34,629 nucleotides of DNA from Succinivibrio faecicola (GTDB lineage Bacteria > Pseudomonadota > Gammaproteobacteria > Enterobacterales > Succinivibrionaceae), in the NCBI RefSeq assembly GCF_019448115.1, contig NZ_JAGFNY010000023.1, forward strand, positions 1 through 34,629, read 5' to 3'. Each line of letters begins with the position of its first letter. Position 1 is the stretch's first letter. A program made the position numbers and the translations under genes. Below, piece after piece: positions 8,214-17,040 of the stretch. Under the pieces are notes generated by a model. It saw nothing but the letters and a program-made list of their open reading frames with translations, did no database searches and was not told where the DNA came from.

Positions 8214-10115
8214 TTAACCTAATAACAGTTCATTCATTGATTTTACAAATGAGCTTGGATCTTTTAAGGCACCCTGATCTGACAGAAGAGCCTGATCGAG
8301 GATTAGCTGAGCCCATTTTGCAAAACGCGCATCATCAGTTTCAGCATTTGCTTTTTGAACTAACTTATGTGATGGATTGATTTCAAGAGTATATTTCTCC
8401 TCAGGCATACTCTGACCTGAAGCCTCAAGAATTCTTCTCATCTGTAAGGTCATCATGCGGTTTGCATCAGAAATTACACATGAAGGTGAATCAATAAGTC
8501 TTGTTGAAACAACAACATCCTTAACCTTGTCGCCAAGAGATGTCTTGAAACGCTCAATCAGATCCTTGTGCTCTGTTGCAGCACTTTCCTGCTGCTTTTT
8601 CTCTTCCTCATCAGCAAGAGATCCTAACTTTAGATCCTGTGAGTTTGCAGGAACAAATTCCTTACCTGAGTACTCTGTGATGTTGCCCATCAGCCACTCA
8701 TCGATTCTCTCCCACATTAAAAGAACCTCAATACCCTTATTCTTTAAGGTCTCAAGATATGGTGAGTTCTTTGCAGCCTCATAGCTTTCTGCAGTCAGAT
8801 AATAAATCTTATCCTGACCTTCCTTCATTCTGCTAATGTAATCGTCAAAAGAAACCTTTGCAGTTGCATCATCAGAATTTGTTGAAGCGAATCTAAGTAG
8901 CTTTAATACTGCATCCTTGTTGTCATAATCCTCTACAGGACCTTCCTTTAGAACATTACCAAACTGAGCATAGAACTCATTGTACTTGTCATTATCCTTA
9001 GATAACTTATCAAGCATTGATAAGACACGCTTAGTTAAAGCCTTCTTTAATTTTCTTGTAACAGCAGTTTCCTGTAAAAGCTCACGTGATACGTTAAGTG
9101 GAAGAGCATTAGTATCTACAAGACCTTTTACAAAGCGCATGTAGTTTGGTAAGAATGCCTCTGCCTTGTCCATGATGAACACTCTTTGAACATAAAGCTT
9201 AAGGCCATGTTCATTGGTTCTGTTGTACAGATCCCATGGAGCTTTCTTTGGAATATAAAGTAAAGAGGTATACTCAAGATCGCCTTCAACCTTATTGTGA
9301 GCATAGGTCATAGGATCCTGATAATCATGGCTTATATGCTTGTAGAACTCGTTGTACTCTTCTTCTTTAATGTCTTTAGCTGTACGTGTCCATAAAGCCT
9401 TTGCATTGTTTACCTGAGTGTACTCAAATTTCTTTTCAGTATCCTTGCTCTCCTCACCTTCAGCTTTTGGCTCATACTTTTCTTCATAAAGCTCAACAGG
9501 TGTTGAAATATGATCTGAATACTTGGTAATGCAGTCACGTAGTTTCCAGGTATCCAAAAATTCAGTTTCAGAATCCTTTAAATGCAGGATGATCTGAGTA
9601 CCACGGAATGGAACAGAAATATTCTCTGATGTGAAGGTACCATTACCATCTGACTCCCAGCGAACGCCTTCATTTTCTGCAGCATTTACTGAACGTGATA
9701 CAACTGTTACCTTGTCTGCTACGATAAATGAAGAATAGAAACCAACACCGAACTGACCGATAAGCTGAGAATCACGCTTAGCATCGCCAGTAAGATTCTT
9801 CATGAAAGCTTCAGTACCTGACTCTGCAATGGTACCTAAATGGCTGTTAGCCTCATCAAGAGTCATACCGATACCATTATCAGAAATTGTAAGAGTCTTT
9901 GAATCCTTATCTGCTCTAATCTGGATCTTGAAATTTGGATCATCCTTTATAAGATCCTGATTTGTAAGTGACATGAAATGCAGTTTATCGATTGCATCAG
10001 ATGCATTTGAAATAAGCTCTCTTAAGAAAACTTCCTTGTTTGAGTAAAGAGAGTTTGCAAGTAAGTCTAGTAGCTTGGTTACCTGTGTCTGAAAACCATG
10101 TACAGTTGCTGCCAT
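8214..10115 (-). CDS. htpG: Molecular chaperone HtpG (bacterial Hsp90)
   Basis: A 633-residue cytosolic ATP-dependent chaperone, close to the 624 of E. coli HtpG. The GHKL ATPase domain (about 1-220) has ELISNASDAIDKL, the DNGIGM motif and GQFGVGFYSSF. The middle domain carries the conserved catalytic Arg in PLNVSRELLQE, and the C-terminal dimerisation domain contains RMMTLQMRRILEASGQ. There is no organelle targeting. The ribosome site AAAGGAG precedes the start, and a heat-shock promoter sits about 50 bases upstream (10164-10191), so it is probably heat-induced as in enterics. Confidence 0.98.
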   Translation of the reverse strand: MAATVHGFQTQVTKLLDLLANSLYSNKEVFLRELISNASDAIDKLHFMSLTNQDLIKDDPNFKIQIRADKDSKTLTISDNGIGMTLDEANSHLGTIAESGTEAFMKNLTGDAKRDSQLIGQFGVGFYSSFIVADKVTVVSRSVNAAENEGVRWESDGNGTFTSENISVPFRGTQIILHLKDSETEFLDTWKLRDCITKYSDHISTPVELYEEKYEPKAEGEESKDTEKKFEYTQVNNAKALWTRTAKDIKEEEYNEFYKHISHDYQDPMTYAHNKVEGDLEYTSLLYIPKKAPWDLYNRTNEHGLKLYVQRVFIMDKAEAFLPNYMRFVKGLVDTNALPLNVSRELLQETAVTRKLKKALTKRVLSMLDKLSKDNDKYNEFYAQFGNVLKEGPVEDYDNKDAVLKLLRFASTNSDDATAKVSFDDYISRMKEGQDKIYYLTAESYEAAKNSPYLETLKNKGIEVLLMWERIDEWLMGNITEYSGKEFVPANSQDLKLGSLADEEEKKQQESAATEHKDLIERFKTSLGDKVKDVVVSTRLIDSPSCVISDANRMMTLQMRRILEASGQSMPEEKYTLEINPSHKLVQKANAETDDARFAKWAQLILDQALLSDQGALKDPSSFVKSMNELLLG

Positions 10116-10163
10116 TTTAAAGTCTCCTTTGTTTTTGGCAATTTAAAATATTTCTGTCTGAAT

Positions 10164-10191
10164 ACATGGGGTCATAAAAACATATTTCAAG
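10164..10191 (-). promoter_or_regulatory. Sigma-32 (RpoH) heat-shock promoter of htpG
   Basis: On the minus strand CTTGAAA (plus 10185-10191) is followed after 13 bases by CCCCATGT (plus 10164-10171). This matches the textbook CTTGAAA-N11-15-CCCCATnT consensus at every defined base. It lies 49 bases before the htpG start. Confidence 0.93.
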
Positions 10192-10199
10192 TTTTTTTT

Positions 10200-10236
10200 G
10201 AAAAAATCAAAAAAATAGCTCCAAATATGGAGCTAT
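10200..10236 (-). terminator. Intrinsic terminator after PfkB kinase gene
   Basis: Minus-strand ATAGCTCCA (plus 10228-10236) pairs with TGGAGCTAT (plus 10215-10223), followed by a run of T with one break (plus 10200-10214). Confidence 0.9.
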
Positions 10237-10256
10237 AAATACCATGAGTTAGAATA

Positions 10257-11153
10257 TCAATCAAACATCGAATAAGGAATTTCAGGCATTGCACCTTTTT
10301 CAGTACATACAAATGCAGCAACTTTTACTGCAAGGACATGTGCTGTTTTAAGATCTTTTCCCTTCATAAGCTGACTTACAAGTGTAGCTGTAAAAGAGTC
10401 ACCTGCACCAACTGTATCTACAGCTTCTACCTTTAATGTATTCTGAACAGATTTTTGATCATTTAAATATACTGTGCTTTGTTTTGCACCTTCAGTATAG
10501 ATAAAACAGAAAATATCCTTTGATTTTAGATATTCAAAATAATTATCAGGATTTACCTCTTTTATACCCGCAATATCACAAAGATATGGTAATTCATCAT
10601 CATTGCACTTAACAATTTCACTTCTGTGTAATGATTCCTCAATAATTTCCTTTGTATAAAAATCACCTCTGAGATTTACATCAAAAACTCTTAAGCACTC
10701 CTTTGATGTCATATCTAAAAGACGCATTATTGCCTTATGTGACTTTAGATTTCTCTGTGCAAGTGTTCCAAAGCAAATCATATCAAGTGTACTTACCATT
10801 GCACACATTTCATCATTCACATTGATATTGTCATAAGCTGTATCAGATGCAAATGTATAGCTTGGGATCCCTTTATCAGATAAAGTAACATTCACTGTTC
10901 CTGTAGGTCTGTCAGATACACTTAACAGGGCAGGTAAGAACTTCTTTGCAAGAAGATCACGAGATAGAAAGCCCAGTGCATCATTTCCAACAGAGCTTAT
11001 TACTGCTGCATCAATGCCATTTTGTCTGCAGTGAAAGGCAAAATTAGCGGTTGCCCCACCAATCTTCGGACCTGTTGGATATACATCAAACAGAACCTCT
11101 CCAAGACCGGCACATTTAATTCTTTTGCTTTTATAAACTGAAAAATCCAACAT
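10257..11153 (-). CDS. PfkB-family sugar kinase, probable fructokinase
   Basis: A 298-residue cytoplasmic carbohydrate kinase of the ribokinase/PfkB family. Early residues GLGEVLFDVYP and GGATANFAFHC bind sugar; the family signature near the C terminus, TVGAGDSFTA, holds the catalytic Asp and anion hole. FDVNLRGDFY matches fructokinase-type members. The start at 11153 is preferred over 11165 because the GGAG site lies 7 bases before it. It directly follows a truncated LacI-type regulator with a 15-base gap, the usual arrangement for a sugar catabolic pair, but no transporter or hydrolase is present here. Substrate, fructose or another ketose, is inferred from family resemblance only. Confidence 0.88.
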   Translation of the reverse strand: MLDFSVYKSKRIKCAGLGEVLFDVYPTGPKIGGATANFAFHCRQNGIDAAVISSVGNDALGFLSRDLLAKKFLPALLSVSDRPTGTVNVTLSDKGIPSYTFASDTAYDNINVNDEMCAMVSTLDMICFGTLAQRNLKSHKAIMRLLDMTSKECLRVFDVNLRGDFYTKEIIEESLHRSEIVKCNDDELPYLCDIAGIKEVNPDNYFEYLKSKDIFCFIYTEGAKQSTVYLNDQKSVQNTLKVEAVDTVGAGDSFTATLVSQLMKGKDLKTAHVLAVKVAAFVCTEKGAMPEIPYSMFD

Positions 11154-11168
11154 TTTTATCTCCATATG

Positions 11169-11849
11169 TTATATGGCTGCTGTTGATGCTCTTGTTAAGA
11201 GCATTGACTGCAGACAAACCTGCTCTACCTTTGTATTTTCTCCTGTTATCCTTTTTATTAGATTATTTGCAGCAATTGAGCCTATCTGCTCGACAGGCTG
11301 AACAATTGCAGTTACAGGAGGATTGAAAAATCTGCACCATCTGCTATCACCGTAAGAAATTACACTGACATCATCTGGTATTTTTATTCCTTTAAGATTG
11401 AGTGCATATACAATGCCTGCTGTTATTGCATTGTTTGCACCTACAATAGCTGTAGGGCGTCTTGATCTGTCTCTCATCATCAGAAAATTTGTTTTCTCAA
11501 ATGCTCCGATAAACAGATCTTCATATGCCTTTGAAGATAATGAAACAATTTCAACCTTGCTCTTACCACTTTGCATTGCACCTTTACATCTTTGAGAAAA
11601 GGTAAAGACACTCTGATCACCACTTATAAAGGCTATTTTTTTATGATTTAATGATGTCAGATAATCAACAGCAAGTGATGCTCCATATACATTGTCCTCT
11701 GTTACGCAATCAGAATTATCCACATCAAAGCATCTGTCAATCTGAATGACTGGTATATCAAGATTAGTCTGCAAGAATGACTGAGTGAATTTCTCTGTTG
11801 GCATAACTATAAGGCCACAAAGACCGATATCCAGCCACTGTCTTAAAAG
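11169..11849 (-). pseudogene. 5'-truncated LacI-family transcriptional regulator
   Basis: The frame encodes the C-terminal two thirds of a LacI/GalR ligand-binding domain: VIQIDRCF, then YGASLAVDYLTSLNHKKIAFISGD, then AIVGANNAITAGIVYALN and IPDDVSVISYGD, all familiar landmarks. Intact members are about 330 residues with an N-terminal helix-turn-helix; here only 226 codons are open, and the frame is closed upstream by TAA at 11850-11852. No start with a ribosome site or DNA-binding domain is visible. A 211-residue ORF could start at 11804, but it would lack DNA binding. Frame remnants upstream (about 11853-11930) weakly resemble the missing part in another frame, suggesting deletion plus frameshift. 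It was probably the regulator of the adjacent kinase gene. Confidence 0.8.
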
Positions 11850-11995
11850 TTAGATCTTCATAAAAACATGTTGAAAAGAGAGCAAATATCAAAGCTCAAA
11901 AATTAGGATCAACACGTAATAAATGAATTGCTTTTAGGCTGAATATAAAGTAAAAAGGTTACTCAAGTTTTTACAAGTTTCAAGGCGTAATAAAC

Positions 11996-12250
11996 ATGAG
12001 TAACCGTATAAGAATATTATCATCAGATCATGATAATTCAAAGTATTTTATTGATGAAAAATTAAAGCACGCATTAGAAGTAAATCAGTCGATAACCTGC
12101 TTTAATGGTAGCTTTGATTTGTTTTTTGGCTATAAAGTAGATTCCGTTGACGTTGATCTTATTAACCACAATGTGACGGTGGTATTGCATGAAGATGATT
12201 TTTTTGATCAAATGGTTAAGCTCCTTACTATAATGCAGGAGCTTTATTGA
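11996..12250 (+). CDS. Small hypothetical protein
   Basis: An 84-residue protein not matching any family I recognise. It is acidic and rich in Asp, His and hydrophobic residues, with no signal peptide or membrane helix; alternating patterns such as VDSVDVDLINHNVTVVL suggest beta strands, followed by a C-terminal helix. An AAGGCG site lies 9 bases before ATG. It stands alone between the broken LacI gene and pgsA, facing the latter. The hairpin at 12218-12244 overlaps its last codons and probably ends the transcript. Coding potential is judged by composition only. Confidence 0.55.
   Translation: MSNRIRILSSDHDNSKYFIDEKLKHALEVNQSITCFNGSFDLFFGYKVDSVDVDLINHNVTVVLHEDDFFDQMVKLLTIMQELY
12218..12244 (+). 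terminator. Possible terminator overlapping the end of the 84-residue gene
   Basis: AAGCTCCT (12218-12225) pairs with AGGAGCTT (12237-12244) around an 11-base loop, followed by TATT. The stem includes the last codons. The T-tract is short, so function is uncertain. Confidence 0.4.
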
Positions 12251-12264
12251 AATCTATGAGTGCA

Positions 12265-12837
12265 CTACTCTTTCATATAAAGCCAGCCGGCTTTTAAGTA
12301 CATTATCATTGACCAGATAGTAAGAATTGTGGCAACGCCAAGTGCAATTACTGCAGAGTAAATCATTAACTCATTGTGGCGCCAAATAAGTCCTGCAATT
12401 GCTACAAGCTGAATAGTTGTTTTCCATTTTCCAACCCAGCTTACTGCTACATTTGCTCTCTTGCCAAGTTCAGCCATCCACTCTCTTAAAGCAGATACAG
12501 TAATTTCTCTTGCAATGATGATCATCGCAGGAATTGTAATGAACTTGCCTAAGTGAGGATATAAGATATCCCTGTATAAAGAGTAATGCTCAACAATCAG
12601 CACCAGAGCTGTACAGACGATGATCTTATCTGCAACAGGATCTAAAAAAGCACCGAATTTGGTTGTAAGCTTAAGTTTTCTTGCAAGATAACCATCAAGC
12701 AGATCGGTAAAGGCTGCGACAATGAAAACAAGTGCTGCATAGAAATTTGATCTGTCTGATGGAAGATAGAAAAGAATTATAAAAACAGGAATCAGTACTA
12801 GTCTTATAAGTGTTAAAATATTAGGTAAATTCAGCAT
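12265..12837 (-). CDS. pgsA: CDP-diacylglycerol-glycerol-3-phosphate 3-phosphatidyltransferase
   Basis: A 190-residue inner-membrane enzyme making phosphatidylglycerophosphate, the committed step to phosphatidylglycerol and cardiolipin. The CDP-alcohol phosphotransferase signature DG-x2-AR-x8-G-x3-D-x3-D is complete in DGYLARKLKLTTKFGAFLDP followed by VAD. About five to six hydrophobic segments are visible. The start at 12837 (MLNLPNILTLIRL, the usual N terminus) is preferred over the longer frame because AAAGG lies just before it. It is last in the accD-to-pgsA run and sits 49 bases after truA. It converges on the 84-residue gene. Confidence 0.95.
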   Translation of the reverse strand: MLNLPNILTLIRLVLIPVFIILFYLPSDRSNFYAALVFIVAAFTDLLDGYLARKLKLTTKFGAFLDPVADKIIVCTALVLIVEHYSLYRDILYPHLGKFITIPAMIIIAREITVSALREWMAELGKRANVAVSWVGKWKTTIQLVAIAGLIWRHNELMIYSAVIALGVATILTIWSMIMYLKAGWLYMKE

Positions 12838-12886
12838 ACGTAACCTTTGATATTTCAGGTGCAATTTTTTTATTTATATTGTATCA

Positions 12887-13672
12887 CTATAACATCCAAA
12901 TAGGGCCGATGCAGTCCCTTTTTGGCAAATTAAAATCATTCGGGTATGTAACATCCACAAGATAAAGACCATATGGTTTTGCAGTGGGACCTGCCTGATT
13001 TCTGTCTTTTGCATCGAACATATCCTTGAACCACTGAACAGAATTCTGTCCGTTTCCAACAGTTAGCAACGAGCCTACGATATTTCTGACCATATGCATT
13101 AAGAATGCATTTGCTGCAATATCAAAAACTATATACTGGCCGAATCTTGAAATTTTTACAAAATGAACACATCGCATTGATGTTCGTGATTCATCATCTG
13201 CAGCTCTAAATGATGAAAAATCATGCTCTCCTATGATATAGTCTGCAGCCTCCTGCATTTTTTCTATATCAAAATTTCCCTGATAGACTGATACGCCTTT
13301 ATTTAAAATGCCAGGGCGGTAAACTGTATTAGAAATGATGTATCTGTAACGTCTTGCCTTTGCAGAGAATCTGGCATGAAAAGAGTCATCAACAATTTTT
13401 GCAAAAGTGACTGCAATATCATCAGGCAGGTTAACATTTGTACCCATAATCCAGCTTCTTTCTGAACGAACTGCATTAGTATCAAAATGAACAACCTGAC
13501 CTGTTGCATTCACACCAGCATCAGTTCTGCCTGCGCACTGAATCTCAATCTTTTCATTAGCGACAATGCTTAGAGCTCTTTCAAGCTCGCCCTGTACAGT
13601 TTTGAGTGTTGTCTGTCTCTGAAAGCCTGCATAATTAGAACCTTCATATTCAATACCTAAAGCAACACGCAC
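12887..13672 (-). CDS. truA: tRNA pseudouridine(38-40) synthase TruA
   Basis: A 261-residue enzyme that isomerises uridines 38-40 of the tRNA anticodon stem. The catalytic Asp51 is in the invariant CAGRTDAGV motif; [12 protein letters not shown] at the N terminus and [11 protein letters not shown] near the C terminus are further family marks. In enterics truA lies upstream of accD; here it lies at the far end of the accD cluster, 37 bases after the glycosyltransferase gene, so the block has been rearranged. Confidence 0.97.
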   Translation of the reverse strand: MRVALGIEYEGSNYAGFQRQTTLKTVQGELERALSIVANEKIEIQCAGRTDAGVNATGQVVHFDTNAVRSERSWIMGTNVNLPDDIAVTFAKIVDDSFHARFSAKARRYRYIISNTVYRPGILNKGVSVYQGNFDIEKMQEAADYIIGEHDFSSFRAADDESRTSMRCVHFVKISRFGQYIVFDIAANAFLMHMVRNIVGSLLTVGNGQNSVQWFKDMFDAKDRNQAGPTAKPYGLYLVDVTYPNDFNLPKRDCIGPIWML

Positions 13673-13709
13673 GCTGTACTCTCCTTTGAGCTAATTATTA
13701 AACTAAGAA

Positions 13710-14798
13710 TTAAGATCTTTGTGAATTCTGCGCAGTCTTGACAGATCTTCTACCTCTTTGAGAAGGAGTCTTTTCTGCTTTTTCATCCTGTGAAAGTGTG
13801 TTATATGTAACACCTACAACAGTTTTTGACATTCCACCGGGAACTTCCTGTTTTAGTGGACCTTCAACATCAGAAACAATATAAACAGGTCTTCCTTTCA
13901 TCTCAACAGTCAGACGACCAATATACTCACCTAAAACACCAATTGAAATGAGCTGAACTGCACCTAAAAACAGGATAACACAGATTAAGGTTGTATAACC
14001 TGGAGTACTGTTTCCAACAAAAATGGTTTTCAAGAAATTCCAAACCATGTAGATTAAACTAAACAGACCAACTACACCACCAATATATGACCACACTCTT
14101 AGTGGAAGAGATGAGAAAGCAAAAATACCATCAAGAGCAAAGTTCCAAAGTTTCCAGTAATTCCACTTTGTGCTACCAGCTGATCTTTCTGGTCTTGAAT
14201 AGCCAACACCCTTTGATGTAAAGCCAGGCCATGCATACAAGGCCTTCATAAAGCGGTTTCTTTCCTTTAACTGCTTTAAAACTTCTATTACTTTTCTGTC
14301 AATTAGTCTGAAATCACCTACATTTGCAGGGATCTGAACACGTGATGAAAGTTTATTGAATACGTAATAGAATCCACCTGAAGAAACACGCTTTGCATTT
14401 GTATCCTGTGATCTGTCAGTTCTTATACCATATACGTTATCAATACCTTCTTCTTTCCATATTCTGATAAATTCAAGTACAAGCTCTGGAGGATCCTGCA
14501 AGTCTACATCAATAGGTACTATAGCATCAGCATTAACAAGATCTATTGCAGCAGACATGGCTGCTTCCTTGCCAAAGTTTCTTGAAAACTTTATGAGGCT
14601 GACTTTACTGTCTGTTTTCTGAATGTTATTAATTATTTCAACAGTCTTATCTTTAGAGCCATCATCAACAAAAACAATCTCAATATGTTCAAGTTCACTT
14701 GCAAGTTTCTCATTAACTGTCGAAACGAATGTTTCAACTGTCTCTTCTTCATTATAAACAGGAACAACCAAGGCTACCTTATAATCTGCTCTTACCAT
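13710..14798 (-). CDS. GtrB-type polyprenyl-phosphate glycosyltransferase (GT2)
   Basis: A 362-residue family 2 glycosyltransferase. The GT-A domain (about 1-230) has VVPVYNEEETV, the VDDGSKD nucleotide-binding motif and the metal-binding DVDLQDPP. FRLIDRKVIEVLKQLKERNRFMKAL is diagnostic of the GtrB/DPM1 group. Two transmembrane helices (about 236-300) anchor it to the inner membrane, followed by a Ser/Lys/Arg-rich tail of about 50 residues. It should transfer a sugar, often glucose, from a nucleotide donor to undecaprenyl phosphate for later modification of a surface glycan. The usual partners, a GtrA flippase and GtrC-like transferase, are not nearby. It lies 10 bases after folE in the operon. 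Confidence 0.88.
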   Translation of the reverse strand: MVRADYKVALVVPVYNEEETVETFVSTVNEKLASELEHIEIVFVDDGSKDKTVEIINNIQKTDSKVSLIKFSRNFGKEAAMSAAIDLVNADAIVPIDVDLQDPPELVLEFIRIWKEEGIDNVYGIRTDRSQDTNAKRVSSGGFYYVFNKLSSRVQIPANVGDFRLIDRKVIEVLKQLKERNRFMKALYAWPGFTSKGVGYSRPERSAGSTKWNYWKLWNFALDGIFAFSSLPLRVWSYIGGVVGLFSLIYMVWNFLKTIFVGNSTPGYTTLICVILFLGAVQLISIGVLGEYIGRLTVEMKGRPVYIVSDVEGPLKQEVPGGMSKTVVGVTYNTLSQDEKAEKTPSQRGRRSVKTAQNSQRS

Positions 14799-14808
14799 TT
14801 TAACTGTC

Positions 14809-15471
14809 CTAATCTGTTAAAAATTCATGTCTTGAAGATGGATTTGTCTTAAAGAATCCACCTAATGCAGTTGTTGTTGTATTTGAAATCTGATCTTTAA
14901 CACCACGTGATTTTACACAGTAATGTGTAGCAGTAATTGTAACTGCGACATTTTTTGTATTTAAAAGAGTCTGTAGTGCCACTTTAATCTGCTGTGTAAG
15001 TCTTTCCTGAACCTGCGGGCGTCTTGCAAAGAACTGAACAATTCTGTTTACCTTTGAAAGACCTATAATCTTGTCTGAGGGCATATAAGCAACTTTTGCA
15101 ACACCATCCATTACAACAAAATGATGTTCGCATGTTGAGGTTACAGTAATATTTGAAACCTTTACCATTTCATCAAAATGCATCTTGTTCTCAAAGACAG
15201 ATACTTTAGGAAAATTTCTGTAATCAAGGCCAGAAAAGATCTCATCAATAAACATCTTTGCAACACGTTTTGGAGTCTGTGACAGAGAATCATCATTCAG
15301 ATCAAGTCCCATGGTGGACATAATCTGAGAGAACTTATCTTCAATAATGCTCTTTTTTTCCTCTGATGATAAAGAATTCTCCACATATGGAGATTCAAGG
15401 CCGCAGGCAATAAGAGCATTGCGAACCATTAGTGCCTCATTTGACAGTTCATCAGTTTGCTGAGCAGTCAT
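14809..15471 (-). CDS. folE: GTP cyclohydrolase I
   Basis: A 220-residue enzyme, comparable to the 222 of E. coli FolE, making 7,8-dihydroneopterin triphosphate from GTP, the first step of folate synthesis. Zinc ligands are visible in [11 protein letters not shown] and in [31 protein letters not shown] is the characteristic central helix. A TTG codon 21 bases upstream could also start it, but ATG at 15471 has an AAGGAAG site 9 bases before it. It overlaps the end of the nif3 gene by 20 bases, so translation is probably coupled. Its presence in the same run as folC groups two folate genes. Confidence 0.97.
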   Translation of the reverse strand: MTAQQTDELSNEALMVRNALIACGLESPYVENSLSSEEKKSIIEDKFSQIMSTMGLDLNDDSLSQTPKRVAKMFIDEIFSGLDYRNFPKVSVFENKMHFDEMVKVSNITVTSTCEHHFVVMDGVAKVAYMPSDKIIGLSKVNRIVQFFARRPQVQERLTQQIKVALQTLLNTKNVAVTITATHYCVKSRGVKDQISNTTTTALGGFFKTNPSSRHEFLTD

Positions 15472-16243
15472 AGGTTTTAACTTCCTTTTCAATACTGAAA
15501 TGCAGATGGTGATGTTCTAAAGAGAATTTTCTTGCAAGATGATCACCCAAACGCTTAATACCGCCCTGCTCTGATGCATGGTGACCAAGAACAAAAACTG
15601 GGGTACCGCTTTCCTTTGCTAAATGATATGTCTGCTCCTTAATATCACCTGTTACAAGTGCATCAAATGGATGTGACATGCAATCATCAACAAAAGATGA
15701 TCCAGAACCTGAACAGATTGCAATCTTTGATAATAAGATCTTCTCATCACAGTCGCCTACGACACTTACAGGAGTGTTTAAAGACTCTGAATAAATTTTA
15801 GCAATCTGAGCTACAGTAAGAGGCTCATCAAGAATGCCAACCAAAGCACCGGAGTTTGGATTACCAGGCTCAATATAATCAATCTCTGATAATTTAATAA
15901 GATCGGATAAATATCTGTTGTTACCAACTACAAGGTGAGTATCCAGTGGAAGATGGTAAGCTAAAAGATTTATATTTGACTCTAAAATTGCATTAAGTCT
16001 GTCTTTAAATGCACCGACAACTGGTGTTATCTGACCTTTCCAGAACAGACCATGATGAACAATTAAAGTATCTGCACCAGATTCAATAGCAGCATCAATT
16101 GCCTCAAGAGAAGCAGTGGCTGCAGTTGCTATGCTCTGACACTCCTTAAAGCCTTCAACCTGTAATCCATTTAAAGAACAATCAGGAATTTTTTTTACAT
16201 CAAGATAGTCATCAATATATGAAACAAGTTCAGATAACAGCAT
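15452..16243 (-). CDS. Nif3-like dinuclear metal-centre protein (YbgI family)
   Basis: A 263-residue protein of the Nif3/YbgI (DUF34) family, which forms hexameric toroids with a two-metal site. Metal-binding clusters are seen in [20 protein letters not shown] and [11 protein letters not shown]. YbgI has been annotated as 'GTP cyclohydrolase I type 2', but that activity is not established and recent work favours a metal-handling or NIF3-type repair role; the true function is uncertain. Its 3' end overlaps a true GTP cyclohydrolase I gene, which is a suggestive pairing. It begins 16 bases after the dedD-like gene. Confidence 0.92.
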   Translation of the reverse strand: MLLSELVSYIDDYLDVKKIPDCSLNGLQVEGFKECQSIATAATASLEAIDAAIESGADTLIVHHGLFWKGQITPVVGAFKDRLNAILESNINLLAYHLPLDTHLVVGNNRYLSDLIKLSEIDYIEPGNPNSGALVGILDEPLTVAQIAKIYSESLNTPVSVVGDCDEKILLSKIAICSGSGSSFVDDCMSHPFDALVTGDIKEQTYHLAKESGTPVFVLGHHASEQGGIKRLGDHLARKFSLEHHHLHFSIEKEVKTYDCSAN

Positions 16244-16259
16244 ACAGCCTCCTGGCTAA

Positions 16260-16985
16260 TTAAAGAGCAACAATACGGCACTGCTCTTTGGTATTCTTTT
16301 TAACCTTGTTGCAGATTGCAAGAGCACCTTCTCTGGTTTTTGAAGTACCTGCAAATACTCTAATCATGGCTTTGCCATTGATATTAATATTCTGGCTTAT
16401 AGTTTTAAACCCCTTTGAGTTTAAAACAGAAACTAGAGCATCAACATTTGCCTTTTTAGAGAATACACCAACCTGAGCTGCATACATGCCTGAAGCTAAA
16501 GCTGAATTTACTTTTGGCTGTGTGATCTTTGCAGATGATGCATTTTGATTTGCATTCTTTCTTGATGATTTTAAAACTTCTCTTGTAGTTGTACTTTCAC
16601 GATTTGTATCTGGGAAAGTAGTTGTAGCAGAAACTGGCTCTTTAGGCTCAAGCAGTGCACTCTGAACAGTATTTGACTGCTGCTCATTCTGCTTTAAAGC
16701 ATCAAATGGAGATACTTGTGTCGTTTTTGGTGTATCATCAACTGGTGCTAATAAATCTGAATAGTCATGCTCACTTTGTGCCTGTGCAATATCTGATGAA
16801 GCACTAACAAGCTGACCTGACTCATCAGTCATTGCTCCATTTTTAGTAATTGCTATCGCATTTGAGCTATTATTCTTAGCAGAAGAATCATTACTGTCTG
16901 ATAAAAATGGAATAAGAATAAGCACAAGTGAAGCTACACACAAAGATCCAACAATTCTATTTCTTAAACTTGTATCAAATTTCAT
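16260..16985 (-). CDS. dedD: DedD-like SPOR-domain protein
   Basis: A 241-residue inner-membrane protein: a short cytoplasmic start, one transmembrane helix (about 10-27), a long Ser/Thr/Asn-rich periplasmic linker (about 28-165) and a C-terminal SPOR domain (about 166-241) starting at MYAAQVGVFSKKANVDALV. SPOR domains bind denuded septal peptidoglycan, and DedD in E. coli supports constriction. Position after accD and folC is the same as E. coli accD-folC-dedD, which supports the name; sequence identity of the linker cannot be judged. The cvpA and purF genes that follow in enterics are absent here. Confidence 0.88.
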   Translation of the reverse strand: MKFDTSLRNRIVGSLCVASLVLILIPFLSDSNDSSAKNNSSNAIAITKNGAMTDESGQLVSASSDIAQAQSEHDYSDLLAPVDDTPKTTQVSPFDALKQNEQQSNTVQSALLEPKEPVSATTTFPDTNRESTTTREVLKSSRKNANQNASSAKITQPKVNSALASGMYAAQVGVFSKKANVDALVSVLNSKGFKTISQNININGKAMIRVFAGTSKTREGALAICNKVKKNTKEQCRIVAL

Positions 16986-17040
16986 ATATATCGCTAAAAG
17001 AGCGCCTCCTGTTCTTATTCTAACAGCACAACCTTAGCTG

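Noticed and set aside
11169-11804. Functional 211-residue periplasmic-binding-like protein
   Set aside because: No signal peptide and no start signal; it aligns better with the C-terminal part of a LacI regulator.
16260-16985. Lipoprotein or cell-wall amidase reading for the SPOR protein
   Set aside because: No lipobox Cys and no hydrolase motif; transmembrane helix plus SPOR domain and gene order point to DedD.
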